This document shows, in pieces, positions 53,876-62,493 of a DNA stretch of 64,000 bases (within the stretch, counting starts at the first letter, position 1; each line of letters opens with the position of its first letter). The notes under the pieces were generated by a model. The model saw nothing but the letters and a program-made list of their open reading frames with translations. It did not search any database and was not told the origin of the DNA. The position numbers and the translations under genes are program-made. This DNA comes from Prorocentrum cordatum (taxonomy: Eukaryota; Sar; Dinophyceae; Prorocentrales; Prorocentraceae): assembly GCA_963575745.1 (NCBI GenBank), contig CAUYUJ010004592.1, positions 283,040 through 347,039 of the forward strand, in the 5' to 3' direction.

Positions 53876-56800
53876 CGTGTGTGTCTGTTTTCTTCCCTCC
53901 TGCATCCTTCGGCAACGGGCGGTGGCCGTCGGCGTGCCGCTCGTGGCGCGCCCGCGCGAACAGCGCGCCGACCTCGTCCGTCTTGGGCGAGCTGGGCGCG
54001 CCGCCGACCAGGAGGGCGGGCGGCGGCAGCGGCGCGAGGAAGAGGGCTCGGGCGCTGCCGGGGGCGCCCCTGGCCCAAGGCTTAGGTCGGGCATGTCCTC
54101 CTACAGGCGGATCTTGGAAGAACGTTGAAAGTAGACGCGGATGCCCAAGCGCGGTCCAAAAGCATAATCAAGGAAAGCGTCCCCGGACTACTTGTTACTA
54201 TTTCTGCATTTTCCTCCTGTAGAGGGACATGCCCGACCTAACCCAAGGCAGACAGCAGTCACCATCGCACCGCGAAGGTGGATCGGACGGGGAGCAGGAA
54301 GCACGCCGCCACCACCACCGGGAGGATGGAGGCAGAGGGTGCTCAGAGGCGGGAGTGGTGCACATATCGTTTCGGGCGCTCTCGCGGGGGGCATTGTGCA
54401 CACCCGCATCCCGCACACCAGCTCCAATTGGCGGCGGTGGTGGTGGTGGTGCGCTTCCTGCGCACAATCAGACTGGGACACGCGACGAATCAGGCCGCAC
54501 GGGCACGGCGGCGGAATCCAATGGGCTTGGCTGCGCCGGGATACATGGCTGCGCGGCGCAAGCATATCGTGCCGCACGGGGTCGTCAGGACAACGACCTC
54601 CAAGCGGATCTGGCCGGGTGAGCTCGGCACCGAGTCGGACTGATCGAATCGGAGTGGCCCCTGGAAGGTGCCCAAGATTGCCAGGGAGGCCCCCCACGGC
54701 CTCCAGGGGCCCCCCTCACGAGGCCGCCTAGAGGGCCCCCTTTGGGGGCTCCCGATCGAAGCGAGAAACCAAGGACGCCTGGGGGGCCGCAGGGCGAGGA
54801 GCTCTCTGCGCACCCGCTGCCCCAGGCCTGGCCCCTCCTGGGCCCAGGGGCTGCGCACATGCCTCCATGGCCAAGCCAGGCGGGCGTGTGCACCGCTCCT
54901 GGGCCCAGGATGGGCCGGGCCTGGAGCAGGGCAGGGGCTAGGCACAGATCTCCTCGCCCTGGGGTTATGTCGGGCCTTTCGACGAAAAATAAAACTTACC
55001 CCAGTGCGACCCTACCTAGAAATTGGAGCCCCTAGGAAAGCAGCATTAGTTGCTATGCTATGCTATGCTATGCTATGCTGCGCTATGCTATGCTATGCTA
55101 TGCTATGCTATGCTATGCTATGCTATGCTATGCTATGCTATGCTATGCTGCGCTGTGCTATGCTGTGCTGTGTTGTGCTGCGCTATGCTATGCTATGGTA
55201 TGCCATGCTATGCTATGCTATGATATGCTATGCTATGCTGCGCTATGCTATGCTATGCTGGGCTATGCTATGATATGCTATACTGCGCTATGCTATGCTA
55301 CGCTATGTTATGCTATGTAAGCTAAGCTAATATAAACCTGAACTACGATGAAGCTAAGCTAAGCTAAGATGAACTAAGCTACACTAAGATGAGACAAGCA
55401 ACGCTAAGCTAAGGGGGCGTAACTGGGGGAACCGTGGGGCGGATACTGGGGGAACCGCCCGGGCCGGTTCCCACTGCCCGGCCCTTTAAGCCAAGAGAGT
55501 AAGAACCCTTCTAGGCAGAGCCTAGGTAGGGAAATACCCCAAACATGCAACAACAAGGTAAACCAATACTCTAAACATAATATCCGGACTATTTTTGGAT
55601 TAGTTTTGACTATTTTGGGGGTATTTTTTTTTGGCCGTCGAAAATCCTCCTGTAGGGGGACAGGCCCGACTTAACCCTGGGGCCAGGGACGCCTTTGGCA
55701 GCCCCCGAGGGAGGCGCGGCGCGTTGCGCTGCGGCCACGCGGGCGGGTCGTTCTCGAGGAGCACCAGGGCGCGGAAGGGCGGCGGCGCGCCGCCGCACCC
55801 GTGCGCCGCGCGCGCGGAGAGGACGGTCGCCATGTTGGCGCCCTGGGAGAAGCCGACGGCCGACGGCGAGCCCAGGGGGGGGGAAGGTGAGAGGGGGGGG
55901 GGGCCTGTAGAAGGCGAAGAATGGCATAAAATAAACAGTTTCGCTGTCGGGGGCGCCTGCCCCAGGGCGGCTGGAAAATATAGACCCTTAGGGTGGCACG
56001 TCAAGGTATTAACTTTCCAGCCGTCCGGGGCAGCGCCTCCGGCGACGGAAAAGTTTATTTTAGACCGTTCTTCGCCCACTAAAGAAGGCTCGGAAGGTCT
56101 CGGGCCCTCTGAGAACTTTCCGAAGCCTGCCCCGAAGACGCAGAAAGCCTCTGAGAAGGCCAAGGAGGTCCTCTGCGAGGCCCCGCCGCCTTCCGAGGAG
56201 GCCCCCTCCTCCTCACTTCCCCCCGGGCGCGCCGCCGAGATGAGGGCGTCGATCGGCGCCGCGCATCGGATCTGCTCCTCTAGCGACGCGATGGCCTCCT
56301 CGAAGCGCTCGTAATAGAAACGCCCCTCGTCGTCGTACCGCGTGACGGCGTGCTCCGTCAGCACCTGCTCCTCCCCAAAGGTGCGGCGCAGCAGCGCCAT
56401 GTTCTGACGGCCGCGCTCGTCGAACCTCACCTCCTCCGAGAGAAGCCTGCCGGCCAGGTCCACCCACTCGTACTCGTCGCCCGCTGCCTCGAGCAACCGC
56501 TTCAGCTGGATGCGCAGGATGGCGCCGTTCGAGCAGCCGCCGTGGATCAGACCGACGCGTGCGCGCCGGCCGAGCGCACCCCGAGGAGCCGCCAGCAGCC
56601 CCTCCCCGGCCGCCTCGGTGCCTGGCGGCGGCGCCCCGGCCGAGCTGGCCGCCGCTGCCTCCAGCTCCACTGGCGCCGCCTCGGGTGCCCCTCGCGCTAC
56701 CTTGAAGGGGCCCTGGGACACACATAAATATACACACAAATCGCCGGACTCCCCATAGCTTCTGGTATCTTCTGGGTGTTTGCCTTCCCCCCCCCACTTC

Positions 56801-57200
56801 CCGTATGTTTCCGTATCTTCCTGGGCATCGACGATTACTTGTGTCTGTGTGTGTTGGGACCGCGCCCCCTGCTCCAGTCCATGGCGTACCTTGTCCTGTG
56901 CAAGATCTTCGGCACCGCCTGTTCTCTGAGCCCTTCGGCCGCCTGAGGCCCCGCCTGCCTGCGCCCTGTCTCCCCAATTAGGGCTACCCGCGTCCCCCAA
57001 AAAAGTGCCTGTGTGTTTTTTTCCCTCCTGCTACCTCGGCCGCCGCTGGCGCCGCCTCGGCCGCCGCCGGCCGCAGGAGCATCAGCCGAGAGGCGCGTGT
57101 GGCGCGCCCGCGCCACGGCGGCGCCCGGGCCCTCGACGCGGACCGCGAGGGGCACGGGGTCCGGAGGCCCTCGGCGAGGCGCGGCCGCGGGAGATGGCCT
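52283..57200 (-). CDS. FSH1-family serine hydrolase gene, at least five exons
   Basis: An alpha/beta-hydrolase of the FSH1 type (PF03959). Exon pieces, right to left: 57200-57030 (Ala-rich leader, weak), 56700-56239, 55857-55675, 54081-53902 and 52351-52283. Together they give LIHGGCSNGAILRIQLKRLL (strand and oxyanion turn), VGFSQGANMATVLSARAAHG with the nucleophile Ser in GFSQG, FRALVLLENDPP, ALLVGGAPSSPKTDEVGALF with the likely Asp, HERHADGHRPLP with the likely His, and a last helix ending at TAG 52285-52283. Usual FSH proteins are 200-280 residues, which fits. Likely a cytosolic esterase of unknown substrate. Exon edges are inferred; those around 56.7, 53.9 and 52.35 kb are well supported by frame and direct repeats, the others less so. 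Confidence 0.7.
52436..52620. other. No gene; GAGGA-rich stretch and a second element-like end
   Basis: AGGACGAGGAACGAGG words, then GAAGGCGCCCAGGGAAACAC-AGAC, which on the minus strand reads like another introner 3' end (TTTCCCTGGGCGCCTTC). Confidence 0.4.
52671..52860. mobile_element. MITE of the TTARGTCGGGC family, best copy
   Basis: About 190 bp. Left TAAGTCGGGCCTGTCCCCCT-ACAG and inner GGATTTTCGACGAAA are matched by the inverted right end TTTCGTCGAAAATCCCCCTG... to GCCTGACATA: arms of about 40 bp with few differences. AGCGTAGTCT stands directly on both sides (52662-52671 and 52861-52870), a 9-11-bp target duplication. Inside is a further inverted pair around ATAGTCCGAAAATAGTC. No coding capacity. 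Confidence 0.85.
52960..53455. repeat. CCAAGAGGCCTC / CCAAGACGGCC minisatellite
   Basis: Same degenerate 10-12-bp unit and orientation as 31656-33185. It lies inside the last intron of the hydrolase gene. Confidence 0.85.
53625..53890. repeat. (GT)n microsatellite, about 265 bp
   Basis: GTGTGT with GCGTGC and CTGTGTGC interruptions, inside the introner-like intron. Confidence 0.98.
53902..54081 (-). CDS. FSH hydrolase exon with Asp and His of the triad
   Basis: Reads GSARALFLAPLPPPALLVGG, APSSPKTDEVGALFARARHE, RHADGHRPLPKDA. GGxxxxPKTDEV and GH-P positions match the Asp and His regions of FSH1 proteins. The 5' edge coincides with the end of the MITE at 54082, and the 3' edge with the AAGGATGCAG repeat. 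Confidence 0.65.
54082..54241. mobile_element. MITE of the TTARGTCGGGC family with 8-bp duplication
   Basis: 160 bp from TTAGGTCGGGCATGTCCTCC-TACAGG to TCCTCCTGTAGAGGGACATG-CCCGACCTAA, inverted ends of about 28 bp. CCCAAGGC flanks both sides (54074-54081 and 54242-54249). It sits at the 5' edge of a hydrolase exon. Confidence 0.85.
54250..55514. other. Intron interior, no exon recognised; (TGCTA)n array
   Basis: 54964-55000 (TTATGTCGGGCCTTTCGACG) is a fragment of the TTARGTCGGGC family. 55050-55330 is a pentanucleotide (TATGC)n array; 55330-55415 is (TAAGC)n. 54660-54740 has GGCCCCC-type minisatellite words. No hydrolase exon seen here. Confidence 0.55.
55515..55674. mobile_element. MITE of the TTARGTCGGGC family, left end diverged
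   Basis: Right end CGAAAATCCTCCTGTAGGGG followed by GACAGGCCCGACTTAA matches the 52671 copy. Inside: CCAAACATG, ACTATTTTTGGA. The left end is AGCCTAGGTAGGGAAAT and only partly matches. Its right end touches the 3' edge of a hydrolase exon. Confidence 0.65.
55675..55857 (-). CDS. FSH hydrolase exon with the nucleophile serine
   Basis: Reads VGFSQGANMATVLSARAAHG, then CGGAPPPFRALVLLENDPPA, then WPQRNAPRLPRGLPKA. GFSQG is the nucleophile elbow; FRALVLLEN is the next strand. The frame stays open into both neighbouring elements. The 3' edge is uncertain by several bases. Confidence 0.65.
55858..56238 (-). mobile_element. Inverted-repeat element in frame between two hydrolase exons
   Basis: Minus strand: TCGGCGGCGCGCCCGGGGGG-AAGTGAG at the start and CTCACCTTCCCCCCCCTGGG-CTCGCCGTCGG at the end are inverted repeats of about 30 bp. 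It separates ...IDALI from VGFSQG, which are neighbours in FSH proteins. Length is 381 (3 x 127) with no stop, so the reading frame passes through. Inside (55928-56066) is a second foldback with AAACAGTTTCGCTGTCGGG and CCCGGACGGCTGG words. Related to 20095-20450. Splice sites are not GT-AG. Confidence 0.65.
56239..56700 (-). CDS. FSH hydrolase exon, N-terminal half of the domain
   Basis: After TTCAAG the exon reads VARGAPEAAPVELEAAAA (Ala-rich linker), then RARVGLIHGGCSNGAILRIQ (first strand with the HG oxyanion turn), EYEWVDLAGRLLSEE and YDDEGRFYYERFEEAIASLE, ending IDALI. This is the usual order of FSH1 proteins. GC-ending codons dominate. Confidence 0.7.
56703..57029 (-). mobile_element. 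Introner-like intron with 7-bp direct repeats
   Basis: Minus strand: begins AGGAGGGAAAAAAACACACA and ends GTCCCAGGGGCCCCTTCA. AGGTAGC stands at both sides (57036-57030 and 56702-56696). Removing it joins AAAEVA to RGAPEAAP in one frame. Inside: CAAGTAATCGTCGATGCCC and GGGGGAAGGCAAACACCCAG, shared with the 42928 and 52355 copies. Confidence 0.65.
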
Positions 57201-57559
57201 CGCCCCTCCTCCTCCTCCGGTCCTCCTCCTCCCCTCCTCCTCCCCTCCTCCTCCTCCTCCTCCTCCTCCCCCTCCTCCTCCTCCTCTCCTCCTCCTCCTC
57301 CCTCCTCCCTCCTCCTCCTCCCTCCTCCTCTCCTCCTCCTCCTCCTCCTCCTCCCTCCTCCCTCCCCCTCCTCCTCCTCCTCGCCCTCCTCCTCCTCCTC
57401 CTCTCCTCCTCCTCCTCCTCCTCCTCCTCCTCCTCCTCCTCCTCCTCCTCCTCCCCCTCCTCCTCCTCCTCCTCGCCCCTCCTCCTCCTCCTCCTCCTCC
57501 TCCTCCTCCTCCTCCTCCTCCTTCTCCTCGTCCAGGCTGGCCTCGACGAGAAGCAGCAG
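57030..57559. repeat. (CTC)n tract, with Ala-rich possible exon at 57030-57200
   Basis: 57210-57530 is almost pure CTC/CCT. 57030-57200 (minus) is in frame with the hydrolase and reads LMLLRPAAAEAAPAAAEVA; it may be the N-terminal leader, but no start codon was fixed. Confidence 0.6.
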
Positions 57560-58033
57560 CGGGAGCATGAGAGCACCGTGAGTTTCCACAGGAGGAACAA
57601 CGCGCTGGCGCTGGCGGCGGAGGCGGCCGCCGTACGCGCGCGCGTCCCTCCATGGCGCTGGCGCTCGCTGGAGATTTCCCTGCAGATCTTATGGGTAGTA
57701 CATTCGTTGCCCTCCCCCATGCCAGCACTGGGGGCGCAGGGGAACGTCTGGGGTGGCAGGGACTCTGCGGGGCTCGATGAAGCGTTGCTTCTGTCCGATC
57801 TCTGAGATCGTGCTCCAAGTCTGGAGCTGTGGCCATAAAACAACCGTATTTCAAACAATTCTGCCGCCCGGTTGTGGGAGCCGCTTGCGGCGCCACCCAT
57901 GCGTTTCCACAACGGCTGGGGGAACGCACTGTCCAGTGACTTGGCCAGACTTTGGCCAAACGCTTGGCCTTCTAGGCTTGTGGATGCCACGACAATGGAC
58001 ACCCTAACAATCCTATCATTGAACTAGGTATGT
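57560..58033. other. Possible 5' region of the hydrolase gene; no exon fixed
   Basis: A minus-strand ATG at 58002 opens MSIVVASTSLEGQAFGQSLA and stays open for about 150 codons before the CTC tract. Two other frames are open too. It could be upstream exon or chance. Confidence 0.2.
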
Positions 58034-58115
58034 GCTTAAAACATGTCGGAAACATGTTCTAAACATGTTTCAAACATGTTTTTTACATGTTCAAAACATG
58101 ATTGACACATTTTTA
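58034..58115. repeat. ACATGTT tandem repeat
   Basis: AAACATGTT and ACATGTTC words, palindromic ACATGT core, about seven copies. 58116-58335 has no gene. Confidence 0.85.
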
Positions 58116-58335
58116 GACATCTGGAAATTATTTGGCAACATGCTTCATCTCCATTGATGGTCCTCCACAAGTCTAGGCGCTTTCATCAAGCAGGTGACGG
58201 CAACCGTCTTCGATACTGCGCCAATGCCGGTGAACAAAAACATATCGTGAGCAGACTCGACTGGAGCTTCCAACCCTATCTTCGTGCGTCATTTCTGAGA
58301 GGCGTCCTCGATGAGGTCCGAGTAGATGGGTTCGG

Positions 58336-58495
58336 ATGATCTCGCGCATCGCCGATAGATCGGCGATGCATCGGCCATGCACTGGCGACGTCGGCGATGC
58401 ATCGGGGACGCCGGCGTGGAAAAAATCGGGCCCCACATCGAGCCGCATCGCCGATGCATCGCCGATGCATCGGCGATGCGGCGCGATCCTCCGAC
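58336..58495. repeat. Palindromic GATGCATCGGC minisatellite, second locus
   Basis: CATCGCCGATGCATCGGCGA words as at 25255-25395, with TCGGCGACG spacers. Confidence 0.85.
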
Positions 58496-58752
58496 CCCAT
58501 CTACTCCGACCCCATCTAGGAGGCCTAGATTTCTTCTCTAGCCAGATCGATGAGTCAGGGTCCTCCAGGCCCGGATCGGAACGAAAACGCTCGCCGCGAT
58601 TTTTTACACGACGCCCGGATCTCAGGGTTCGGCGGGCCTTCCGGAGGGCGATGCCCCCCCTTCACTGGGGCGCGCCAGAAACCCCCCTGGGCGAGACGGC
58701 GGCGCACAGGCAACGCCGTATCTCTCGGGCCCACGGGCAGGCCAACGAGCTT

Positions 58753-58796
<44 letters not shown>

Positions 58797-58953
58797 CCTC
58801 TCGTTCTCTTTCTCTTTCTCTTTCTTTCCATGTATTTACACATATATATGTACGTATGTAACCAAACCATTTACACATATACTTATATATGCACATCTGT
58901 ATATGTACTAGAACCATCGCGCGCGCTTCGCGCGCGCTCACGTTCTAGCTAGG
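58496..58953. repeat. (TC)n tract; rest without gene
   Basis: 58750-58832 is TCTCTCTC with TTTC steps, followed by ATATATGTACG words. 58496-58749 shows no gene. A short GCGCGCGCTTCGCGCGCGC palindrome lies at 58919-58937. Confidence 0.8.
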
Positions 58954-59230
58954 GTCATGATCATCGTCATCATTGTCATCCTCATCCCCGTCATCTTCAT
59001 CGTCATCGTCATGGTCATGGTCACCTTCACCATCACCATCACAACAATCATCATTATCACTATTATCATCACAGCGCGATCACCATCGCCATCATCGTCA
59101 TCGTACTTTTCAGCATCATCATTATCATCCGCACCATCAGCATCTTGTTGGTCGCCGTCGGAGTCGTCGTCGGCATAGTCATCGTCATCATCATCAGCGT
59201 CATCGCCGTCATCATCCCCGGTCCACTGCA
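58954..59230. repeat. TCATCG/ATCATC triplet tract
   Basis: Degenerate TCATCGTCATC with CACCATC blocks. Frames reading poly-Ile/Val, poly-Ser or poly-His are artefacts. Confidence 0.9.
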
Positions 59231-59760
59231 GTCCCCTTACCCTCCTCCTCTTCCCGTTCTCCCTCTTCCCATCATCTTATATGCATGCTTTTCCTCGTCG
59301 GCGTTTCCATGACAGGGATCCCTGTTCCTTCACCTCCTCCTCCTCCTCCTCTTCTTCCTCCTCCTTCTCCTCCTCCTCCCTGTCTTCCCCGCTCTTCGGT
59401 GTGTCCCTCCTTGTGTTCCTTCACCTACTTCACCTCCTTCCTCCTCTCGAGCCCTCTTTATCCTGCGCTCCCCTTCCCTCCTCGTTCTCAGCACCCCTCC
59501 CCGAGCCAGAGAATCAGAGAACAAAATAATCTTACAAGAACAATGTCCCTCCTCCTTTTCCCCCTCGTCTTCCCCATCTTCGTCCTCCTGATCTTCCTCC
59601 CCCTCCTCTTACTCCTCCTCCTCCTCGTCCTCCTCCTCCTCCTCCTGCTCCTGTTCCTTCTCCTCCTCCTCCTCCTACTCTTCCTCCTCCTCCTCCTCTT
59701 CTCTCCCACCTCCTCCACCTCCTCCTCCTCCTCCTCCTCCTCCTCTCAACGCATCCAGTA
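59231..59760. repeat. (CTC)n tracts
   Basis: 59330-59400 and 59560-59745 are CTCCTCCTC with TTC, GTC steps; the sequence between them is C/T-rich without a gene. 59761-60120 has no gene. Confidence 0.9.
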
Positions 59761-60120
59761 CACGGGTGCCTATTGGACCGCGTGCCGGGAGCCTTTTCGG
59801 GAAGCATTGTGGCAGTCTCTGGAGCCTCTCCGGGCCTTCCTTTGGAGTCCTTTGGGGCATTTGTTGACCCATCTAATCGGGAGCGGCCAAGAGGGGGGTG
59901 TCCAAGAAGGGGGGGTGCAAATCATGACCGGCGGCATGTGCGCGGCCCAGCGGGGGGGCCAGGGACGTGATGAAATAAGAAGAGGCGCCATGAAATCTGG
60001 GGAATAATCATGGCCCCCGCCATGATATTCCCCCCCCCCCAGTCATCACCCCCTTCTTTTCCGCCCCCGATCTAACGGCCCATTTCGGCCGTTCCGGGTC
60101 CCTCTTTGCTCGTCGTGGGG

Positions 60121-61425
60121 AGCTCAACCCGTCTTGGGGCCCTCCAGGGGCCCTCTCCGACCATGTAGGAATCCTCTGCTGGCCCCCTCGGGCTTCCTCG
60201 GGGCTCTCTTGGGCCGTCTTGTAGTCTTTCTGTGCCGCTTAAAGCTCTCTTCAGCCCATCTTGGAACCCTCTTTGGGGCCTCTGGGGCCGTCGGCGGCCT
60301 ATTTTGGTAACCTCGTGGGCCGTCGCGACCGCTGGTAGAACTGAAAAGCGAAGCTCCCAGAAATACACGCTTTTCCATAGGGCATGTTCGTTTTTTGCCT
60401 TTGAAGGGCCTTCTCATCGGCCTCTTGGACAGTCGTGGGGGGGTCATTTTGGGCCTTTTGTGGCCCGTCTGGGAGCCTATTTCGGCTGTCCCATGCCCCC
60501 CTTGGCATGTCATGGGCAGCTGAGCCGTCTTGGGGCCCTCATGGAGCCCTCTCCGACCATGTAGGGATCCTCTGGTGGCTCCCTCGGGCCCCCTGGAGAC
60601 TCTCTCGGGCTTTTTTGTACCTCTCTTGTGCTGCTCGACGCTGAGGCTGTCTTGGAGCCCTCTGGGGGCCTCGTGGACCGTGTGGCGCCGATTTGGGGAG
60701 TCCTTGGGGCCGACGTGGCCGCCGATGGAACGAACATAAGAAGCGAACATTATATGAATGTACGTTTTTCCACAGGAAGTGCTCGTATTTTGCACCCGGG
60801 AGCCTTCCCAGCGGCCTCCTGGACCGTCTTCAGGGAGACCTTGTTGGCCTTTTTGGACCCTCTGGGAGCCCAGTTCGGCCGTTCCGGGTTCCTCTTCGCC
60901 CGCCATGGGAACCTGAGCCCGTTTTGGAGCCCTCTGAGCCCGTTTTGGGGCCCGCTGGGAGCCCTCTGGGGGCCCTCTCCGATCATGTAGAGATCCTCTG
61001 GTGGCCCCCTCGGGGTTCCTGGGTACTCTCTTGGGCCGTGTTGGGGCTCTCTTGTGCTGCCTGAAGCTCTCTTTAGGCCGTCTGGGGGCCCTCTTAGGGA
61101 GCCTCTTGGGCTGGTAGGACTGAAAAGCAAATATCCAAGACATATGCGATTTCCCATGGGAAATGCTAGACTTTTGCCCTTGGAGGGCTTCTCGGCGGCC
61201 TCTTGGACCGTCTTGGATGCCTTTGTGGCCGTCTAGGAGCAGTCTTAGGCTGTCTTCGAGCGCTCGTGGCCCGTCCAGAAGCCATCTCAGTGCGCTCTTC
61301 AACCACCTTCCAGACAACCTGGGGCGCTTTGGGCGCCTTCTGGGCCAGCTTGAGAGCCTCTGGGGGGGTCCAGGGCCCCTTCTGAACCCTCTTGCAACCC
61401 TGAAGGCCCCCCCGGGACCCCCATA
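60121..61425. repeat. Large minisatellite, GGCCCTCTTGG/CGTCTTGG units (reverse orientation)
   Basis: 1.3 kb of degenerate 10-12-bp units that are the reverse complement of the CCAAGAGGCC unit. It is organised as a higher-order repeat of about 375 bp: the block GGGCCCTCTCCGACCATGTA-G followed by GATCCTCTGGTGGC recurs at 60150, 60546 and 60975, each after a CGATCGG/CATGGG word and a GGTAGAACTGAAAAGCGAA-like word (60330, 60735, 61110). Confidence 0.85.
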
Positions 61426-61467
61426 CGAATCAGAGGCAGCAGCTCTGGGCCCTCCCACGGCCTACCC

Positions 61468-61468
<1 letters not shown>

Positions 61469-61500
<32 letters not shown>

Positions 61501-62104
61501 TGTATATATATATATATGTATATGTATGTATGTATGCATGTATGTGTATATGTATGTATGCATGTATGCATACATACATGCATGCATGCATGCATGCATG
61601 CATGTGTGTATGTATATATGGGTGTATGTATGTATGTATGTATGCATGCATGCATGTATGTATGTATGCATGCATGTATGTATGAAATTGCATTTGTATG
61701 TATGCATGCATGTGTGTATGCATGTATGTGTATGTATGCATATGCATTTATATGCATGTATGGATATGTATGTATGTATGCATGTCTGCATACATGTATG
61801 TAAGTAAGTAAGTATGTATGTATGTATGTGTGTATGTGTGTAGGTGTGTATGGATGTAGGTATGCGTGTAGGTGTGAGCATGTATGTATGTATGTATGTA
61901 TGCATGCATGCATGCATGCATGTGTGTATAGGTGCATGCACGTATGTATGCATGTTTGTATGTAAGTATGTGTGCATGTATGTATACATGTATGTATGCA
62001 TGTATCTATGTATGTACGTACGCATTCATTCATGTGTGTATGTATGTTTGTTTGTATGTTTGTGTACATGTACGCATGTTTATATGTATGTATACATGTA
62101 TGTA

Positions 62105-62142
<38 letters not shown>
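61469..62142. repeat. (TA)n and (GTAT)n/(GCAT)n microsatellite, about 670 bp
   Basis: TATATATA then mixed GTATGTAT, GCATGCAT and GTGTATGT, ending in TATATATA. Confidence 0.98.
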
Positions 62143-62145
<3 letters not shown>

Positions 62146-62334
62146 CCCCCCCCCCAGCGACCCCCCAAAACGCCCAAAACACGAAGCCGCGGTCTTGATA
62201 TGCTGGCACCGAATAGCCGCAGACACATGGTCTGTCACAGCGGGCTGTGGCCCGAGAAGTATTCCTCCTCATCTTACTCTCCCTCATCCTCCCCCTCCTC
62301 TTCCATCTCCCCCCTCGCCTCTGCTTCTACTAGA

Positions 62335-62375
62335 ACCACAGCCAGGACCAGAACCAGAGCCAGAACCAAAACCAA

Positions 62376-62416
<41 letters not shown>

Positions 62417-62490
62417 AAACCAAAACCAGAACCAGAGCCATAACCATAACCAGAACCAGAGCCAGAGCCAGAGCCAGAACCATAACCAAA
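62335..62490. repeat. (CCAGAA/CCAGAG/CCAAAA)n hexamer repeat
   Basis: Roughly 25 hexamers ACCAGA with A/G exchange at two positions. Confidence 0.95.
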
Positions 62491-62493
62491 GCC

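Larger units (their letters stand above)
52355..53901 (-). mobile_element. Introner-like intron with 10-bp direct repeats and nested repeats
   Basis: Minus strand: starts AGGAGGGAAGAAAACAGACA (53901) and ends TTTCCCTGGGAACCTTC (52355). AAGGATGCAG stands at both sides (53909-53900 and 52354-52345). One copy plus the segment can be removed to join exons in frame. The 5' part has (CA)n and CGACACCCATAATCGTCGAT. The middle has been enlarged by a CCAAGAGGCC minisatellite and by a TTARGTCGGGC MITE. Confidence 0.65.

Noticed and set aside
60121-61458. A 444-codon minus-strand open frame
   Set aside because: It is a minisatellite of 10-12-bp units; the predicted protein only mirrors the repeat.
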